Assembly (NCBI GenBank): GCA_040079795.1
Contig: JBEBJQ010000001.1
Location: 1 to 64,000, forward strand
DNA: 64,000 nucleotides
DNA from: SXIZ01 sp040079795
Lineage (GTDB): Bacteria > Pseudomonadota > Gammaproteobacteria > Methylococcales > Methylomonadaceae
Direction of reading: 5' to 3'
Shown here: in pieces, positions 15,908 to 25,084 of the stretch
Numbering within the stretch: position 1 is the first letter of the stretch
Layout of the letters: every line of letters starts with the position of its first letter
Program-made: the position numbers and the translations under genes
Notes under the pieces: model-generated
Databases searched by the model: none
What the model saw: only the letters and a program-made list of their open reading frames with translations
What the model was told of the DNA's origin: nothing

Positions 15908-17806
15908 TTATAAATCGTTAATGTTGTTTGGGAGGGATAAATTGAAAGTATTATCACTCCAAGCTGCAAAGCCAATAGTTTGCCATTCCCCCGCAAGATT
16001 TTGATTCAGTTGGTCGTATACCCAAACGGAAGGTGCCTGAATTTTTTTGAGTTTTATATCGAAAGTGGTTTGATTGATATCCAGCCCTAATTTTTGTCCA
16101 TAAAAAGCGGTTACTTTCATAATAAATTTACGCAGCCTAACCGGGTTTATCGTCGGTGTTACTGCAATATTGGCCCACATGGAATGTACCCGTCCCCAGT
16201 TTGGCGCAACAAGCCTGCCCTCCTTGTTAACAAAAGGGAGCCAGTGTTCATTGCCTGCCTTGTCATGATAGGTGATGGCTAAGATATGGTCATAGCCCAT
16301 GAAATGATCGTGGCTATAGAGTCCGTGTGGTGTGATGCCTAAGAATGTCTGCGAAATTAGTAAAACGGTATTGCTGGCCTCGGTTAGGGTGTTAAACAAG
16401 GCATTTTGCCGTGTATCCAGCTTAAGATGATAAAAGAATCCGTAGTGAATAGAGCTGTCTATTTGCAAAACGAACAATATTAGTAATAGCTTGCTCAGTT
16501 TGTGCGCTGATTTTTTAGGGGTTAATTTAAATTGCTGAAGTAAACGGGTATAAAAACTGGGTGAAACCTGCTGGGCAACCACACAGTTTTCATCACAAGG
16601 GATGCGTATCCGGCTATCCGCAACGTGTCGATATTGCCTACAGGCTAAGCTATAAATACCGGGCAGCTGTAATAGGAATCCCAGCCATGCCAAATAGCGC
16701 ATGTGTAATAAAATTTTGCTGTACGTGGCTACACCAGAGTAAACCTTGCCTTTGCTGTCCAGTGCATATAAATCCAACATTAACTCGGAGTCGCTTAATT
16801 GCTTGAGTTCGGCGTAATTTCTGGCATAAGTTTGCGCGCCCTTGAAATCTAGGCAGTTAAAAATATCAAAATGTTTAAGCGCAAGTACAGTACGGTTACA
16901 CAAAGGACATTGCTCATCATAAAAAATGCTTAATGTTGGTTGCTTTGCTTGAATAATATGCCGAATAGTTCGCCACCAGCTAAAGGGTATCAATAACACA
17001 TAAAAAATGAGCATTCCTGCGCCAAAGGGATAAATATTTAACGTAAGTATAATGCCTAAATGTAGGCTGATGCCGACGATTAAATAGAGTGGGCGCAAAT
17101 GGCGATTTTGTGCAAAAAAAATAAAAGTGAATTGAAAAACTAAGATGAGGTAACCAACGCTTTTTTGTAACAGTTCGATATTTAACAGGGGTGACATGTT
17201 AAGCGCCGAAACATAATAGGGTTGGGTCGCTGGCAGCCAAGCGCCCAAGCCATTACGCCAATGCTCCCCAAACATTTTATGGATGGCAGAGTCAAAATAC
17301 AGGAAGCCGAGGCAAACGCCAACCGGGATATAGTAGGCAAGCAGGGATACGGTTGCGGGCGAGTACTGTGAATAATGTTTGAAAGGGTTCTGGAGCTTAT
17401 AGCGCAGATTATCTACAGCAAAGGCTTTGTCAAGGGGCATGAATAATAGAAAAAAGCCCGCACCGGTCATAAATAAATCAAATCCGCCATCAAAATCTCT
17501 TTGCATGGGGGTAAATTGCACAAACAGAATCCAAAACGCATAACAAACGAGCGCAGAAAATTGGCAGCGATAACCGATGCAAAGGGAAAAGGCAGCGAGT
17601 GCCCAGACGCATAAAAAAAACGGGATCATTGGAAATTCGACATCAATATAAGGAATTGGATCGAAAATCAAATGCTTAAAATAGAGAAGGAACAGGATTT
17701 CCTGGAGGGTCACCAAGCCATAAAGCAGCCTAAATAAGCCAACACCTGTTGCTGGTACGTTTTTATCAGCGAGCTGGAGGATCGTTTGAACGAGGCGTTT
17801 GTACAT
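15908..17806 (-). CDS. HTTM membrane protein fused to a DCC-family thiol-disulfide domain
   Basis: In this 632-residue protein, residues about 15-285 hold multiple transmembrane helices of the HTTM type, the fold related to vitamin K-dependent gamma-carboxylase (GLFRLLYGLVTLQEI, QRDFDGGFDLFMTGAG, DSAIHKMFGEHWRNG). A DCC-family domain (DUF393) starts near residue 296 with FYDEQCPLCNRTVLAL, carrying the CxxC pair. The remaining 200 residues include another hydrophobic segment and a soluble tail. Function is unknown. The fusion suggests a membrane redox or modification role. Other genes nearby on this strand are small exported or membrane proteins. Confidence 0.75.
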   Translation of the reverse strand: MYKRLVQTILQLADKNVPATGVGLFRLLYGLVTLQEILFLLYFKHLIFDPIPYIDVEFPMIPFFLCVWALAAFSLCIGYRCQFSALVCYAFWILFVQFTPMQRDFDGGFDLFMTGAGFFLLFMPLDKAFAVDNLRYKLQNPFKHYSQYSPATVSLLAYYIPVGVCLGFLYFDSAIHKMFGEHWRNGLGAWLPATQPYYVSALNMSPLLNIELLQKSVGYLILVFQFTFIFFAQNRHLRPLYLIVGISLHLGIILTLNIYPFGAGMLIFYVLLIPFSWWRTIRHIIQAKQPTLSIFYDEQCPLCNRTVLALKHFDIFNCLDFKGAQTYARNYAELKQLSDSELMLDLYALDSKGKVYSGVATYSKILLHMRYLAWLGFLLQLPGIYSLACRQYRHVADSRIRIPCDENCVVAQQVSPSFYTRLLQQFKLTPKKSAHKLSKLLLILFVLQIDSSIHYGFFYHLKLDTRQNALFNTLTEASNTVLLISQTFLGITPHGLYSHDHFMGYDHILAITYHDKAGNEHWLPFVNKEGRLVAPNWGRVHSMWANIAVTPTINPVRLRKFIMKVTAFYGQKLGLDINQTTFDIKLKKIQAPSVWVYDQLNQNLAGEWQTIGFAAWSDNTFNLSLPNNINDL

Positions 17807-17864
17807 TAGAAAACAGATAGGCTGTTAAAAACATACATTTTATAGGGTTAAAGCAGATAGGACT

Positions 17865-17909
17865 ACAAAAAACAAAGGCCGCAGACAATTAAGAATTGTT
17901 TTTGCGACC
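17865..17909 (-). terminator. Intrinsic terminator of the small membrane protein gene
   Basis: On the minus strand, GGTCGCA and TGCGGCC pair as the base of the stem, with ACAATT/AATTGT extending it and a 3-base loop. A T-rich tract (TTTGTTTTTTGT) follows. It sits 33 bases after the stop of the gene at 17942. Confidence 0.75.
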
Positions 17910-17941
17910 TATGTGAACGCGTTAAAGCGGGAGTTACTTAT

Positions 17942-18070
17942 TTATTCGTCGTCAGGGTGTTTAGCAAAAACCCATTTGAAGAGGAAGTAGCCGCCAGCTA
18001 TAACAACAGCCAAACCGATCATGCCAGAAGGCTCTTTTAACGTTTCAGTTAAATCTAAAATCGCTCCCAT
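17942..18070 (-). CDS. Small single-span membrane protein (42 residues)
   Basis: From ATG at 18070-18068, with GGTAGGAT upstream, the frame encodes MGAILDLTETLKEPSG, then a hydrophobic helix (MIGLAVVIAGGYFLF), then KWVFAKHPDDE. It has its own start signals and a strong intrinsic terminator (17865-17909), which supports it as a real gene. I do not recognise the family. The single helix and charged tail suit a small inner-membrane protein. Confidence 0.65.
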   Translation of the reverse strand: MGAILDLTETLKEPSGMIGLAVVIAGGYFLFKWVFAKHPDDE

Positions 18071-18292
18071 GATTATCCTACCTTATATTTTTTAGTTTAA
18101 TAAAATATCGAGTTACCGACGTTGGAACGTCAGATGATACGTGACAATAGAGTAAAGTCAAGTGTTATTGAGCCCAATATTTTGTTGAAGAAGGCTTGAA
18201 TATTCGCATTACTTGATCTTTAGATGTAATTGGGGATAATGGAGCTGTTGCAACGTATAATCAAGACTAAAATCTTTCAAAGGTAAGGCAAA

Positions 18293-18676
18293 ATGAAAAA
18301 AATTATAAAGCATTTAATCGCGTTAACTTTGCTAGGCATAATGAATCCTCTTTTCGCTGAAGTAAAATTAAAGGGTGCGGCAGATATCATCGGTAATTGG
18401 CGCGTTAATGCGGAAGCAGTAAAATACGAAGGTGAAAAAAAGGCATTGGACGTAACTTGGGAATTTAAGCAAGACGGGACTTTAAAAACCGCTTCCAAGG
18501 ATAAACGTACCGGTGACTTTGGAGTAGACTTGACGTATTCCGTGGAGGACGGGATGATCAAAAAACAGTCAGTACCGGGTAGGCAGAAATTTGAATCTTG
18601 TGCAGTTATCAGAAAAGATGCAACGAGCATGGATATAAAGTGTACTTATTTGTATTTCTTTTTATCCAGGATATAA
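18293..18676 (+). CDS. Exported hypothetical protein
   Basis: The 127-residue product has a clear signal peptide (MKKIIKHLIALTLLGIMNPLFAE, cleavage after LFA). The mature part starts VKLKGAADIIGNWRVNAEAV and looks like a beta-rich lipocalin-type fold (GNWRVN near the start, WEFKQDGTLKT, then SVEDGMIKKQ). Two cysteines near the C-terminus (ESCAV and IKCTY) could form a disulfide. It is followed 27 bp later by a membrane protein gene on the same strand, so the two may be cotranscribed. Function unknown. Confidence 0.65.
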   Translation: MKKIIKHLIALTLLGIMNPLFAEVKLKGAADIIGNWRVNAEAVKYEGEKKALDVTWEFKQDGTLKTASKDKRTGDFGVDLTYSVEDGMIKKQSVPGRQKFESCAVIRKDATSMDIKCTYLYFFLSRI

Positions 18677-18703
18677 ATTATAACAACTAGCGAGGAAGAT
18701 AAA

Positions 18704-19132
18704 ATGATTGGTGGCATGATGATAATTTTGGTATCTGTCTGGGTATACCAAAGCCTGATGCGGGCAAAAAAAGACAACGTTTTGATGTGGGTTGCCGCGT
18801 GTGCGGCGCTATTTTTTGCGGTTCAGTTTTTATTGGTCGATGTTAATATCGCGGTCATGGAAGCATTTAAAGCTGATCCAGAAGGCTATGAACGTGATTT
18901 GACCTCTGTTGGGGACCGCAAAAATGAGGGTGGTTTTCAAGGGTTTTGGGGCGTTATGATGTCGTTGTTCTTTGAATTATTTCCGCCTATCGCTGGTTTT
19001 CTGGCTGTCGCAGTCGTTAAGACGTTGGTTATTCTTAAGCAGCCATTGACGATTGGCAATTTATTTGGCGGCGTCAAAGAGATGTTTGTGTCAATCAAAG
19101 ACAGTTTTAAAGGCAGCAATTCAAGCAATTAA
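18704..19132 (+). CDS. Hypothetical inner-membrane protein
   Basis: The 142-residue protein has three or four predicted transmembrane segments: MMIILVSVWVYQSL, VAACAALFFAVQFLLV and the paired region MSLFFELFPPIAGFLAVAVVKTLVIL. Between them is a charged loop and at the end a serine-rich tail. Start supported by GAGGAAG 5 bases upstream. No family recognised. It is downstream of the exported protein gene and ends before a strong bidirectional terminator. Confidence 0.65.
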   Translation: MIGGMMIILVSVWVYQSLMRAKKDNVLMWVAACAALFFAVQFLLVDVNIAVMEAFKADPEGYERDLTSVGDRKNEGGFQGFWGVMMSLFFELFPPIAGFLAVAVVKTLVILKQPLTIGNLFGGVKEMFVSIKDSFKGSNSSN

Positions 19133-19142
19133 TTTGTAAACT

Positions 19143-19170
19143 AAGCCCAAGTAAAATACTTGGGCTTTTT
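19143..19170. terminator. Bidirectional intrinsic terminator
   Basis: A perfect 10-bp stem (AAGCCCAAGT and ACTTGGGCTT) with loop AAAAT sits between two convergent genes. It is followed by a T-run on the plus strand, so it probably ends transcription of the gene at 18704 and also of the DUF2970 gene on the other strand. Confidence 0.85.
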
Positions 19171-19178
19171 ATTAGGTT

Positions 19179-19370
19179 TTAAACAACCATCGAAACGATC
19201 GTAATAATCGTGACTATAAAGACTATCGTTGCAATAGCGCCGACAATCAGATAAATCCCCAGTGACCCGCTTTTAAAATCCTGCTCACGATTGGCGTCAC
19301 TTTGAACGCCAATTATTGCCGCTAAAACACTTTTTACGACTTGTAACAAAGTTGGTTTTGACATCTCCAT
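19179..19370 (-). CDS. DUF2970-family small membrane protein
   Basis: The 63-residue product reads KSVLAAIIGVQSDANREQDF followed by a Gly and one long hydrophobic helix to the C-terminus. This matches the DUF2970 pattern: a short conserved amphipathic start with GVQS and NR, then a single transmembrane segment. Function is unknown in all members I know. The start may be either of two ATGs, two codons apart. Confidence 0.75.
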   Translation of the reverse strand: MEMSKPTLLQVVKSVLAAIIGVQSDANREQDFKSGSLGIYLIVGAIATIVFIVTIITIVSMVV

Positions 19371-19485
19371 CCCCTTTAAAATAAAACCTGTTAAGACTAT
19401 AACTTGATCGTTGCGCCTGCAATCTCTATAGTACCGCCTATCTTATGCGATACTATTCGAAAACACACACTTTTCAATTATTACG

Positions 19486-22400
19486 ATGAGCAAAACAGTC
19501 CTTTTAAGGCAACAATTATCCCAGAAAATCCTGTTTTTAGACGGTGCAATGGGCACCATGATTCAAGGCTATAAGCTGGAAGAAAAGGATTTTCGCGGCG
19601 AACGTTTTGCCCAGTGGGAAGTCGATCTTAAAGGCAATAATGACCTGTTGTCGATCACCCAGCCCGATATTATCAAAGCCATCCACAGCGCTTATTTCGA
19701 AGCCGGTTCGGATATCGTCGAAACCAACACCTTCAATTCCACCAGCATTTCCATGGCGGATTACCGCATGGAAAGCTTGGCTTATGAGCTTAATGTGGCG
19801 GCAGCCAGCGTCGCCAGGCAAGCTGCTGATGAATATACTGCGAAAACGCCCGGTAAGCCACGTTTTGTAGCGGGTGTATTAGGGCCGACATCACGCACAG
19901 CATCCATGTCACCGGATGTGAATGACCCTGGTTTCCGTAACATCTTTTTTGATGAGTTGGTTGAAGCCTACACTGAAGCTACACGTGGCTTGATTGACGG
20001 TGGCGCGGATATTATCCTGATTGAAACCGTCTTCGACACCCTAAATGCTAAAGCCGCCGCTTTTGCGGTGGATCAGTATTTTGAGCAGATTGGCTATAAA
20101 TTGCCGGTAATGATTTCCGGCACGATCACCGACGCATCAGGACGGACTTTATCCGGGCAAACAGTCGGCGCGTTTTGGAACTCGTTAAAGCATATTGAAC
20201 CCATTTCGTTTGGCTTCAATTGCGCCTTGGGTGCAACTGAATTGCGCCAGTATATCGCGGAATTATCATCCATTGCCGACACTCACGTTTCTGCACATCC
20301 CAACGCAGGCTTGCCGAATGAATTTGGCGAGTATGATGAAACCCCGGAAATGATGGCACAAGAACTGGCCAGTTGGGCAGAGAACGGCTATTTGAACATT
20401 ATCGGCGGCTGTTGCGGCACTTCCCCCGCCACCATTAAAGCCATCGTCAATGCGGTACAAAAACACGCCCCGCGTAGTGTCCCGGAAATTCCCAAAGCTT
20501 GCCGTTTGTCTGGGCTAGAGCCGATGTCGATAGACCCTGACAGCCTGTTTGTGAATGTTGGAGAACGCACCAACGTCACTGGTTCTGCCGCGTTCAAGCG
20601 CCTCATTATCGAAGGCAACTTTGAGGCCGCGCTGGATGTCGCCAAACAACAAGTTGAAAACGGCGCACAAATCATCGACATCAACATGGACGAGGGCATG
20701 TTGGAGTCCAAAGAAGCGATGGTGCGCTTTTTGATGCTGATCGCCTCCGAGCCAGACATTGCCAAAGTGCCGATTATGCTCGACTCTTCCAAATGGGATA
20801 TTTTGGAGGCGGGTCTTAAATGTATTCAGGGTAAGGGGGTCGTTAACTCGATCTCGCTAAAAGAAGGGGAGGAAGCGTTTATCAAACACGCCAAGTTGGT
20901 TAAACGCTATGGTGCGGCAGTGATTGTCATGGCGTTTGATGAAGAAGGCCAGGCGGACACCAAAGCCCGCAAAGTCGAAATCTGCCAGCGCGCTTATAAA
21001 ATTCTGACCGAACAACTCGGTTTTCCGCCCGAAGACATTATTTTTGACCCCAATATCTTTGCCGTGGCAACCGGCATTGAGGAGCACAACAATTATGGCG
21101 TAGACTTTATCGAAGCCACCCGCGAAATTAAACGCACCTTGCCTTACGCCCTCATTTCCGGAGGTGTGTCCAACGTGTCTTTTTCGTTTCGCGGCAATAA
21201 TCCGGTACGCGAAGCCATCCACGCGGTGTTTTTGTACCACGCCATTCAGGCAGGCATGTCGATGGGCATCGTCAATGCCGGACAATTGGCAATTTATGAA
21301 GATATTCCCCGCGATTTACGGGATGCGGTTGAAGCGGTCATTCTTAATCAACATGACGGCAGCGGTACGGACAAGCTGCTGGAACTCGCCGCGAAATACC
21401 GTGGCGATGGCAGCAGCAGCGAAGTTAAGCAAGAAAATCTGGAATGGCGTGAATGGCCGGTCAGCAAACGCTTGGAGCATGCTTTGGTCAAAGGCATCAC
21501 TGACTATATCGACGAAGACACCGAACAGGCGCGACTAGAAGCCGAACGCCCCTTGCATGTTATTGAAGGCGCGCTCATGGATGGTATGAACGTGGTCGGT
21601 GACTTGTTTGGCGCAGGCAAAATGTTCCTGCCACAAGTGGTCAAATCCGCGCGGGTGATGAAAAAAGCCGTGGCGTATCTCATGCCGTTTATGGAAGCGG
21701 ATAAATCCGCAGCAGACCGCCAAACCAACGGCAAAATCCTGATGGCAACGGTCAAAGGCGATGTACATGACATCGGCAAAAACATCGTCGGCGTGGTGCT
21801 GCAATGTAATAACTATGAGGTTATCGATTTAGGCGTGATGGTACCTGCGGAAAAAATCCTGCAAACTGCACGGCTGGAAAATGTCGACATCATCGGCCTC
21901 AGCGGTTTGATTACCCCGTCGCTGGATGAAATGGTGCATGTCGCCAAAGAAATGCAGCGCCAAGGCTTCACCATCCCACTGATGATCGGCGGGGCGACCA
22001 CTTCGCGTGCGCATACGGCGGTCAAAATTGAACCGCATTATAAAGGTGCGACTGTGTATGTCACCGATGCGTCGCGTGGCGTGGGGGTTGCCAGCAACTT
22101 ACTGAGTGCGGATTTAAAAGACGAGTTCATTAATAGCATCCACGAAGAATACGCGGAAGTCAGGGAGCGGCATAAAGGCCGTGAGGCACAAACCAAGCAA
22201 CACAGCTTGGAAGCCGCCAGAGAAAACAAATTTAACGCGGGTAGCCATGCGCCCGTGAAGCCGTCTTTCTTGGGCTTAAAAGTTATCAATGATTTTTCCT
22301 TGGCAACTTTAGCGAAGTATATTGACTGGTCGCCGTTCTTCCAGACTTGGGAAATGGCGGGCAGCTACCCCAAAATCCTCGAAGATGCCGTGGTGGGCGT

Positions 22401-23166
22401 TGAAGCCAAAAAACTATTTAATGATGCTAACAGCATGTTGCAACAAATTATTAACGAAAACTGGTTGACCGCGCGCGCGGTGATTGGCTTCTTCCCTGCC
22501 AATAGCGATGGTGATGATGTGATTGTCTACACCGACGAATCACGCAGCCAGACCCGTGAAGTGCTGCATCATCTGCGGCAACAAAACATGAAAGCGCCTG
22601 GTCGCCCCAACTATTGCCTCTCCGATTTTATCGCCCCAGTCGGCAGTGGCAAAGCGGATTATGTTGGCGGCTTTGCGGTCACTACCGGCATCGGCATTGA
22701 GGAAAAGTTACAGCAATTTGAACAAGACCACGATGATTACAGTTCGATCATGCTCAAAGCCTTGGCGGATCGTTTGGCCGAAGCCTTTGCTGAATATATG
22801 CACGAAGCGGTCAGAAAAGACTACTGGGGTTATGCGGCGGATGAAAACCATGACGCCGAGCAACTCATCAACGAAGCCTACCAAGGCATCCGTCCTGCAC
22901 CGGGTTATCCTGCCTGCCCAGACCATACCGAAAAAGCCAAATTGTTTGAACTGTTGAATGTTACCGCCAACATCAGCATTGAGCTGACCGAAAGCTTTGC
23001 CATGTATCCGGCTTCAGCCGTGAGTGGTTGGTATTTCTCACATCCTGAAGCGCAGTATTTCAATGTGGGTAAGATTGATCAGGATCAGTTAAGCGATTAT
23101 GCGCGGCGGAAGGGGGTTGCGGAAGACGTGGCAGCGCGGTGGTTGGCGGCGCATTTGCATCATTGA
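19486..23166 (+). CDS. metH: Cobalamin-dependent methionine synthase
   Basis: This 1226-residue enzyme transfers the methyl group of methyl-tetrahydrofolate to homocysteine through cob(I)alamin. All four modules are present. These are the homocysteine domain (FLDGAMGTMIQ, zinc ligand GGCCGTSP near residue 310), the pterin domain (VGERTNVTGS to about 640), the cobalamin domain (cap, then the DVHDIGKNIVGVV motif with the axial His, and GLSGLITPSLDEM) and the C-terminal S-adenosylmethionine reactivation domain (RPAPGYPACPDHTEK). Full length. No cobalamin riboswitch or clear SD was seen in the 115-bp leader. Confidence 0.97.
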   Translation: MSKTVLLRQQLSQKILFLDGAMGTMIQGYKLEEKDFRGERFAQWEVDLKGNNDLLSITQPDIIKAIHSAYFEAGSDIVETNTFNSTSISMADYRMESLAYELNVAAASVARQAADEYTAKTPGKPRFVAGVLGPTSRTASMSPDVNDPGFRNIFFDELVEAYTEATRGLIDGGADIILIETVFDTLNAKAAAFAVDQYFEQIGYKLPVMISGTITDASGRTLSGQTVGAFWNSLKHIEPISFGFNCALGATELRQYIAELSSIADTHVSAHPNAGLPNEFGEYDETPEMMAQELASWAENGYLNIIGGCCGTSPATIKAIVNAVQKHAPRSVPEIPKACRLSGLEPMSIDPDSLFVNVGERTNVTGSAAFKRLIIEGNFEAALDVAKQQVENGAQIIDINMDEGMLESKEAMVRFLMLIASEPDIAKVPIMLDSSKWDILEAGLKCIQGKGVVNSISLKEGEEAFIKHAKLVKRYGAAVIVMAFDEEGQADTKARKVEICQRAYKILTEQLGFPPEDIIFDPNIFAVATGIEEHNNYGVDFIEATREIKRTLPYALISGGVSNVSFSFRGNNPVREAIHAVFLYHAIQAGMSMGIVNAGQLAIYEDIPRDLRDAVEAVILNQHDGSGTDKLLELAAKYRGDGSSSEVKQENLEWREWPVSKRLEHALVKGITDYIDEDTEQARLEAERPLHVIEGALMDGMNVVGDLFGAGKMFLPQVVKSARVMKKAVAYLMPFMEADKSAADRQTNGKILMATVKGDVHDIGKNIVGVVLQCNNYEVIDLGVMVPAEKILQTARLENVDIIGLSGLITPSLDEMVHVAKEMQRQGFTIPLMIGGATTSRAHTAVKIEPHYKGATVYVTDASRGVGVASNLLSADLKDEFINSIHEEYAEVRERHKGREAQTKQHSLEAARENKFNAGSHAPVKPSFLGLKVINDFSLATLAKYIDWSPFFQTWEMAGSYPKILEDAVVGVEAKKLFNDANSMLQQIINENWLTARAVIGFFPANSDGDDVIVYTDESRSQTREVLHHLRQQNMKAPGRPNYCLSDFIAPVGSGKADYVGGFAVTTGIGIEEKLQQFEQDHDDYSSIMLKALADRLAEAFAEYMHEAVRKDYWGYAADENHDAEQLINEAYQGIRPAPGYPACPDHTEKAKLFELLNVTANISIELTESFAMYPASAVSGWYFSHPEAQYFNVGKIDQDQLSDYARRKGVAEDVAARWLAAHLHH

Positions 23167-23179
23167 TTAAGGCTTGTAG

Positions 23180-23205
23180 GATGCGCTGACGAAAGGAAGC
23201 GCATC
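23180..23205. repeat. Short palindromic repeat after metH
   Basis: GATGCGCT and AGCGCATC form an 8-bp stem around a 10-base loop, within the motif GTAGGATGCGCTGACGAAAG. It resembles the REP-type intergenic repeats common in gammaproteobacteria. It may also end metH transcription. Confidence 0.55.
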
Positions 23206-23290
23206 GTTCGGGTTATTCCGCTATTCTCGCTTGATGCACTTGTTTATGCGGCGGCATTTGGTGATCTTGAAAAATAATCAGGACAATTTT

Positions 23291-24520
23291 ATGAAAAATA
23301 CATCTATCACGTTAAGTTTGATTTTGGCGCTGTTGGTTTTAATCCACCAAACGGTTCAGGCAGCAGAAGGGCCGGTGGAGTATCGTGTTGAGCTGGTGGT
23401 GCCAAAGTTGGCGCAGCTTGGGTATTTTGAAAGCCCTATCGGCATTGCCGTTGCGCCGGATGCCAGTGTGTGGGTGGCAGATACAGTTAATAGTCGCATC
23501 CAACATTTCAAGGCGGATGGTGAATTGATAGCGGTTGTTGGCACCAAAGGCAATAAGGCGGGACAGTTTTGGTCTCCGATGGGCATTGCGGTTGCACCTG
23601 ATGGTAGTGTCTGGGTGGCTGATACATTTAATGACCGTATACAGCACTTAAGTGCAACGGGACAACCCATCGCGCAGTTTGGTAGTTTAGGTCCTGCGGC
23701 AGGTCAGTTTGCGTCTCCAAACGACATTGCGGTTGCGGCAGATGGCAGTGTGTGGGTGGCAGATTCTGGTCATTTTCGTATACAGCATTTAAGTGCAACG
23801 GGACAGCCAATCGCACAATTTGGTAGCTATGGCTCGGGGGACTTTATCGGTCCAACTGGCATTGCCGTGGCATTTGATGGCAGTTTATGGGTAGCGGATT
23901 TTAGTAATCATCCTGTGCAGCACTTAAGCGCAACGGGTCAACCAATCGCGCAGTTTGGTAGTAATGGTACTGTTGCTGAACGGGTTGTTTATCCAAAGGT
24001 TATTGCGGTTGCACCTGCACCTGATGGCAGTCTATGGGTGGCTGATGCATTTAATAATCGCATACAGCATTTAAGTGCGACAGGTCAACTAATCGCACAG
24101 TTTGGCAGTAAAGGTACTGAGGAGGGACAGTTTAATTATCCATCCGGTATCGCACTTGCTGCCGATGGCAGTGTGTGGGTGGCGGATACTGGTAACAATC
24201 GCCTCCAAAAATTCACCCCACATTCCACGGATTTAAACCAACCAGCCGATTATGACGACAAAAACGAATTGCTGTATTTACGTGATGTTGCAGTAGGTGG
24301 TACACATTATCACGCCGCCTTGCAATATGAAAATAATCAATATCATTTACTCACACTTACTTCTGCCCTGGCGAGCTATAGCCCAGCCGCCAGTTTTAAT
24401 ACGGTGGATAATCTTTTGACTGTGCCATTGGCAAAAGCGTTTGGGCAAGATTACTCGGCGGTTTTTAAGTGGGTTAAGAAAGATACTTTTGAGTTGCAGT
24501 CGGCAACGTTGAAGCAATAA
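23291..24520 (+). CDS. Secreted NHL-repeat beta-propeller protein
   Basis: From the ATG at 23291 (AGGA 8 bases upstream) the product is 409 residues with a signal peptide (LILALLVLIHQTVQA, cleavage near QAAEG). The earlier frame start at 23231 would bury the signal. Six NHL-type blades follow, each with the core IAVAPDGSVWVADTxNxRIQHLS and QFGSxG, about 45-50 residues apart, closed by a C-terminal 100-residue segment rich in aromatic residues. The DNA of the blades is itself repetitive. Such propellers bind proteins, glycans or peptides; the ligand is unknown. Confidence 0.8.
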   Translation: MKNTSITLSLILALLVLIHQTVQAAEGPVEYRVELVVPKLAQLGYFESPIGIAVAPDASVWVADTVNSRIQHFKADGELIAVVGTKGNKAGQFWSPMGIAVAPDGSVWVADTFNDRIQHLSATGQPIAQFGSLGPAAGQFASPNDIAVAADGSVWVADSGHFRIQHLSATGQPIAQFGSYGSGDFIGPTGIAVAFDGSLWVADFSNHPVQHLSATGQPIAQFGSNGTVAERVVYPKVIAVAPAPDGSLWVADAFNNRIQHLSATGQLIAQFGSKGTEEGQFNYPSGIALAADGSVWVADTGNNRLQKFTPHSTDLNQPADYDDKNELLYLRDVAVGGTHYHAALQYENNQYHLLTLTSALASYSPAASFNTVDNLLTVPLAKAFGQDYSAVFKWVKKDTFELQSATLKQ

Positions 24521-25080
24521 TGTGGGCTTATTAACCCAACCTACGAAATCGAATTCAGCGACATATCACTTGACAACGAAAGGATATTATGAAGCAAGTA
24601 GGGTTTTCGGGGCTTCGACTTCCCCGTATTACGCAATCTCCATACGGGCTACACACTACGATCAAAACAGCCCGTAGGTTGGGTTGAACAACGTGAAACC
24701 CAACATTTGCCGCTTCGATGTGTTGGGTTACGCTACCGCTTTTATAACCTGAAGGCCACAAGTGTCCTTTAGGGTAAACCCAATCTACGAATTATAAATT
24801 CCCCCAGAGGAAACACAATGGATACCATCGCAACACATTACATCAATGACAAAATCAGCAAGTAGCCTGGATGAAGCTTGCGTAATCCGGGCTTTCGGGG
24901 CTTCGACTTCCCCGTATTACGCAAGCTCCATACGGGCTACACACTACACACTCAGACATATCATTTGACAACGAAAGCTCGTAGCCCGTAGGTTGGGTTG
25001 AACAACGTGAAACCCAACGTTTGCCGCTTCGATGTGTTGGGTTACGCTATCGCTAACCCAACCTACGAACTGATTATTTA
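24521..25080. repeat. Cluster of duplicated intergenic repeats
   Basis: Two families are each present twice. Repeat A, around 24605-24660 and 24892-24947, is centred on CGGGGCTTCGACTTCCCCG, followed by TATTACGCAA and CATACGGGCTACACACTAC. Repeat B, around 24672-24740 and 24983-25060, starts CCCGTAGGTTGGGTTGAAC and contains GTGTTGGGTTACGCTA. A and B occur in the same order in both copies. ATATCA-TTGACAACGAAAG also appears twice (near 24563 and 24957). The whole composite therefore looks duplicated. Repeat B has self-complementary ends (GTAGGTTGGGTT and AACCCAACCTAC). A decayed copy lies at 25945-26060. These are mobile REP-like elements with no coding capacity. Confidence 0.75.
24818..24865 (+). 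pseudogene. Possible 5-prime remnant of a gene, cut by a repeat
   Basis: A strong ribosome binding site (AGAGGAAACACA) precedes an ATG that opens 15 codons, MDTIATHYINDKISK. The stop TAG is the first part of repeat element TAGCCTGGATGAAGC. The peptide looks like the first residues of an aldehyde dehydrogenase-type protein (HYINGK-like), but this is only a resemblance. I infer a gene start left behind when repeats replaced the rest. Confidence 0.3.
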
Positions 25081-25084
25081 GCGA

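Noticed and set aside
23440..24215. Tandem DNA repeats that might be a CRISPR or satellite array.
   Set aside because: The repeats are in frame and encode the blades of the NHL propeller.
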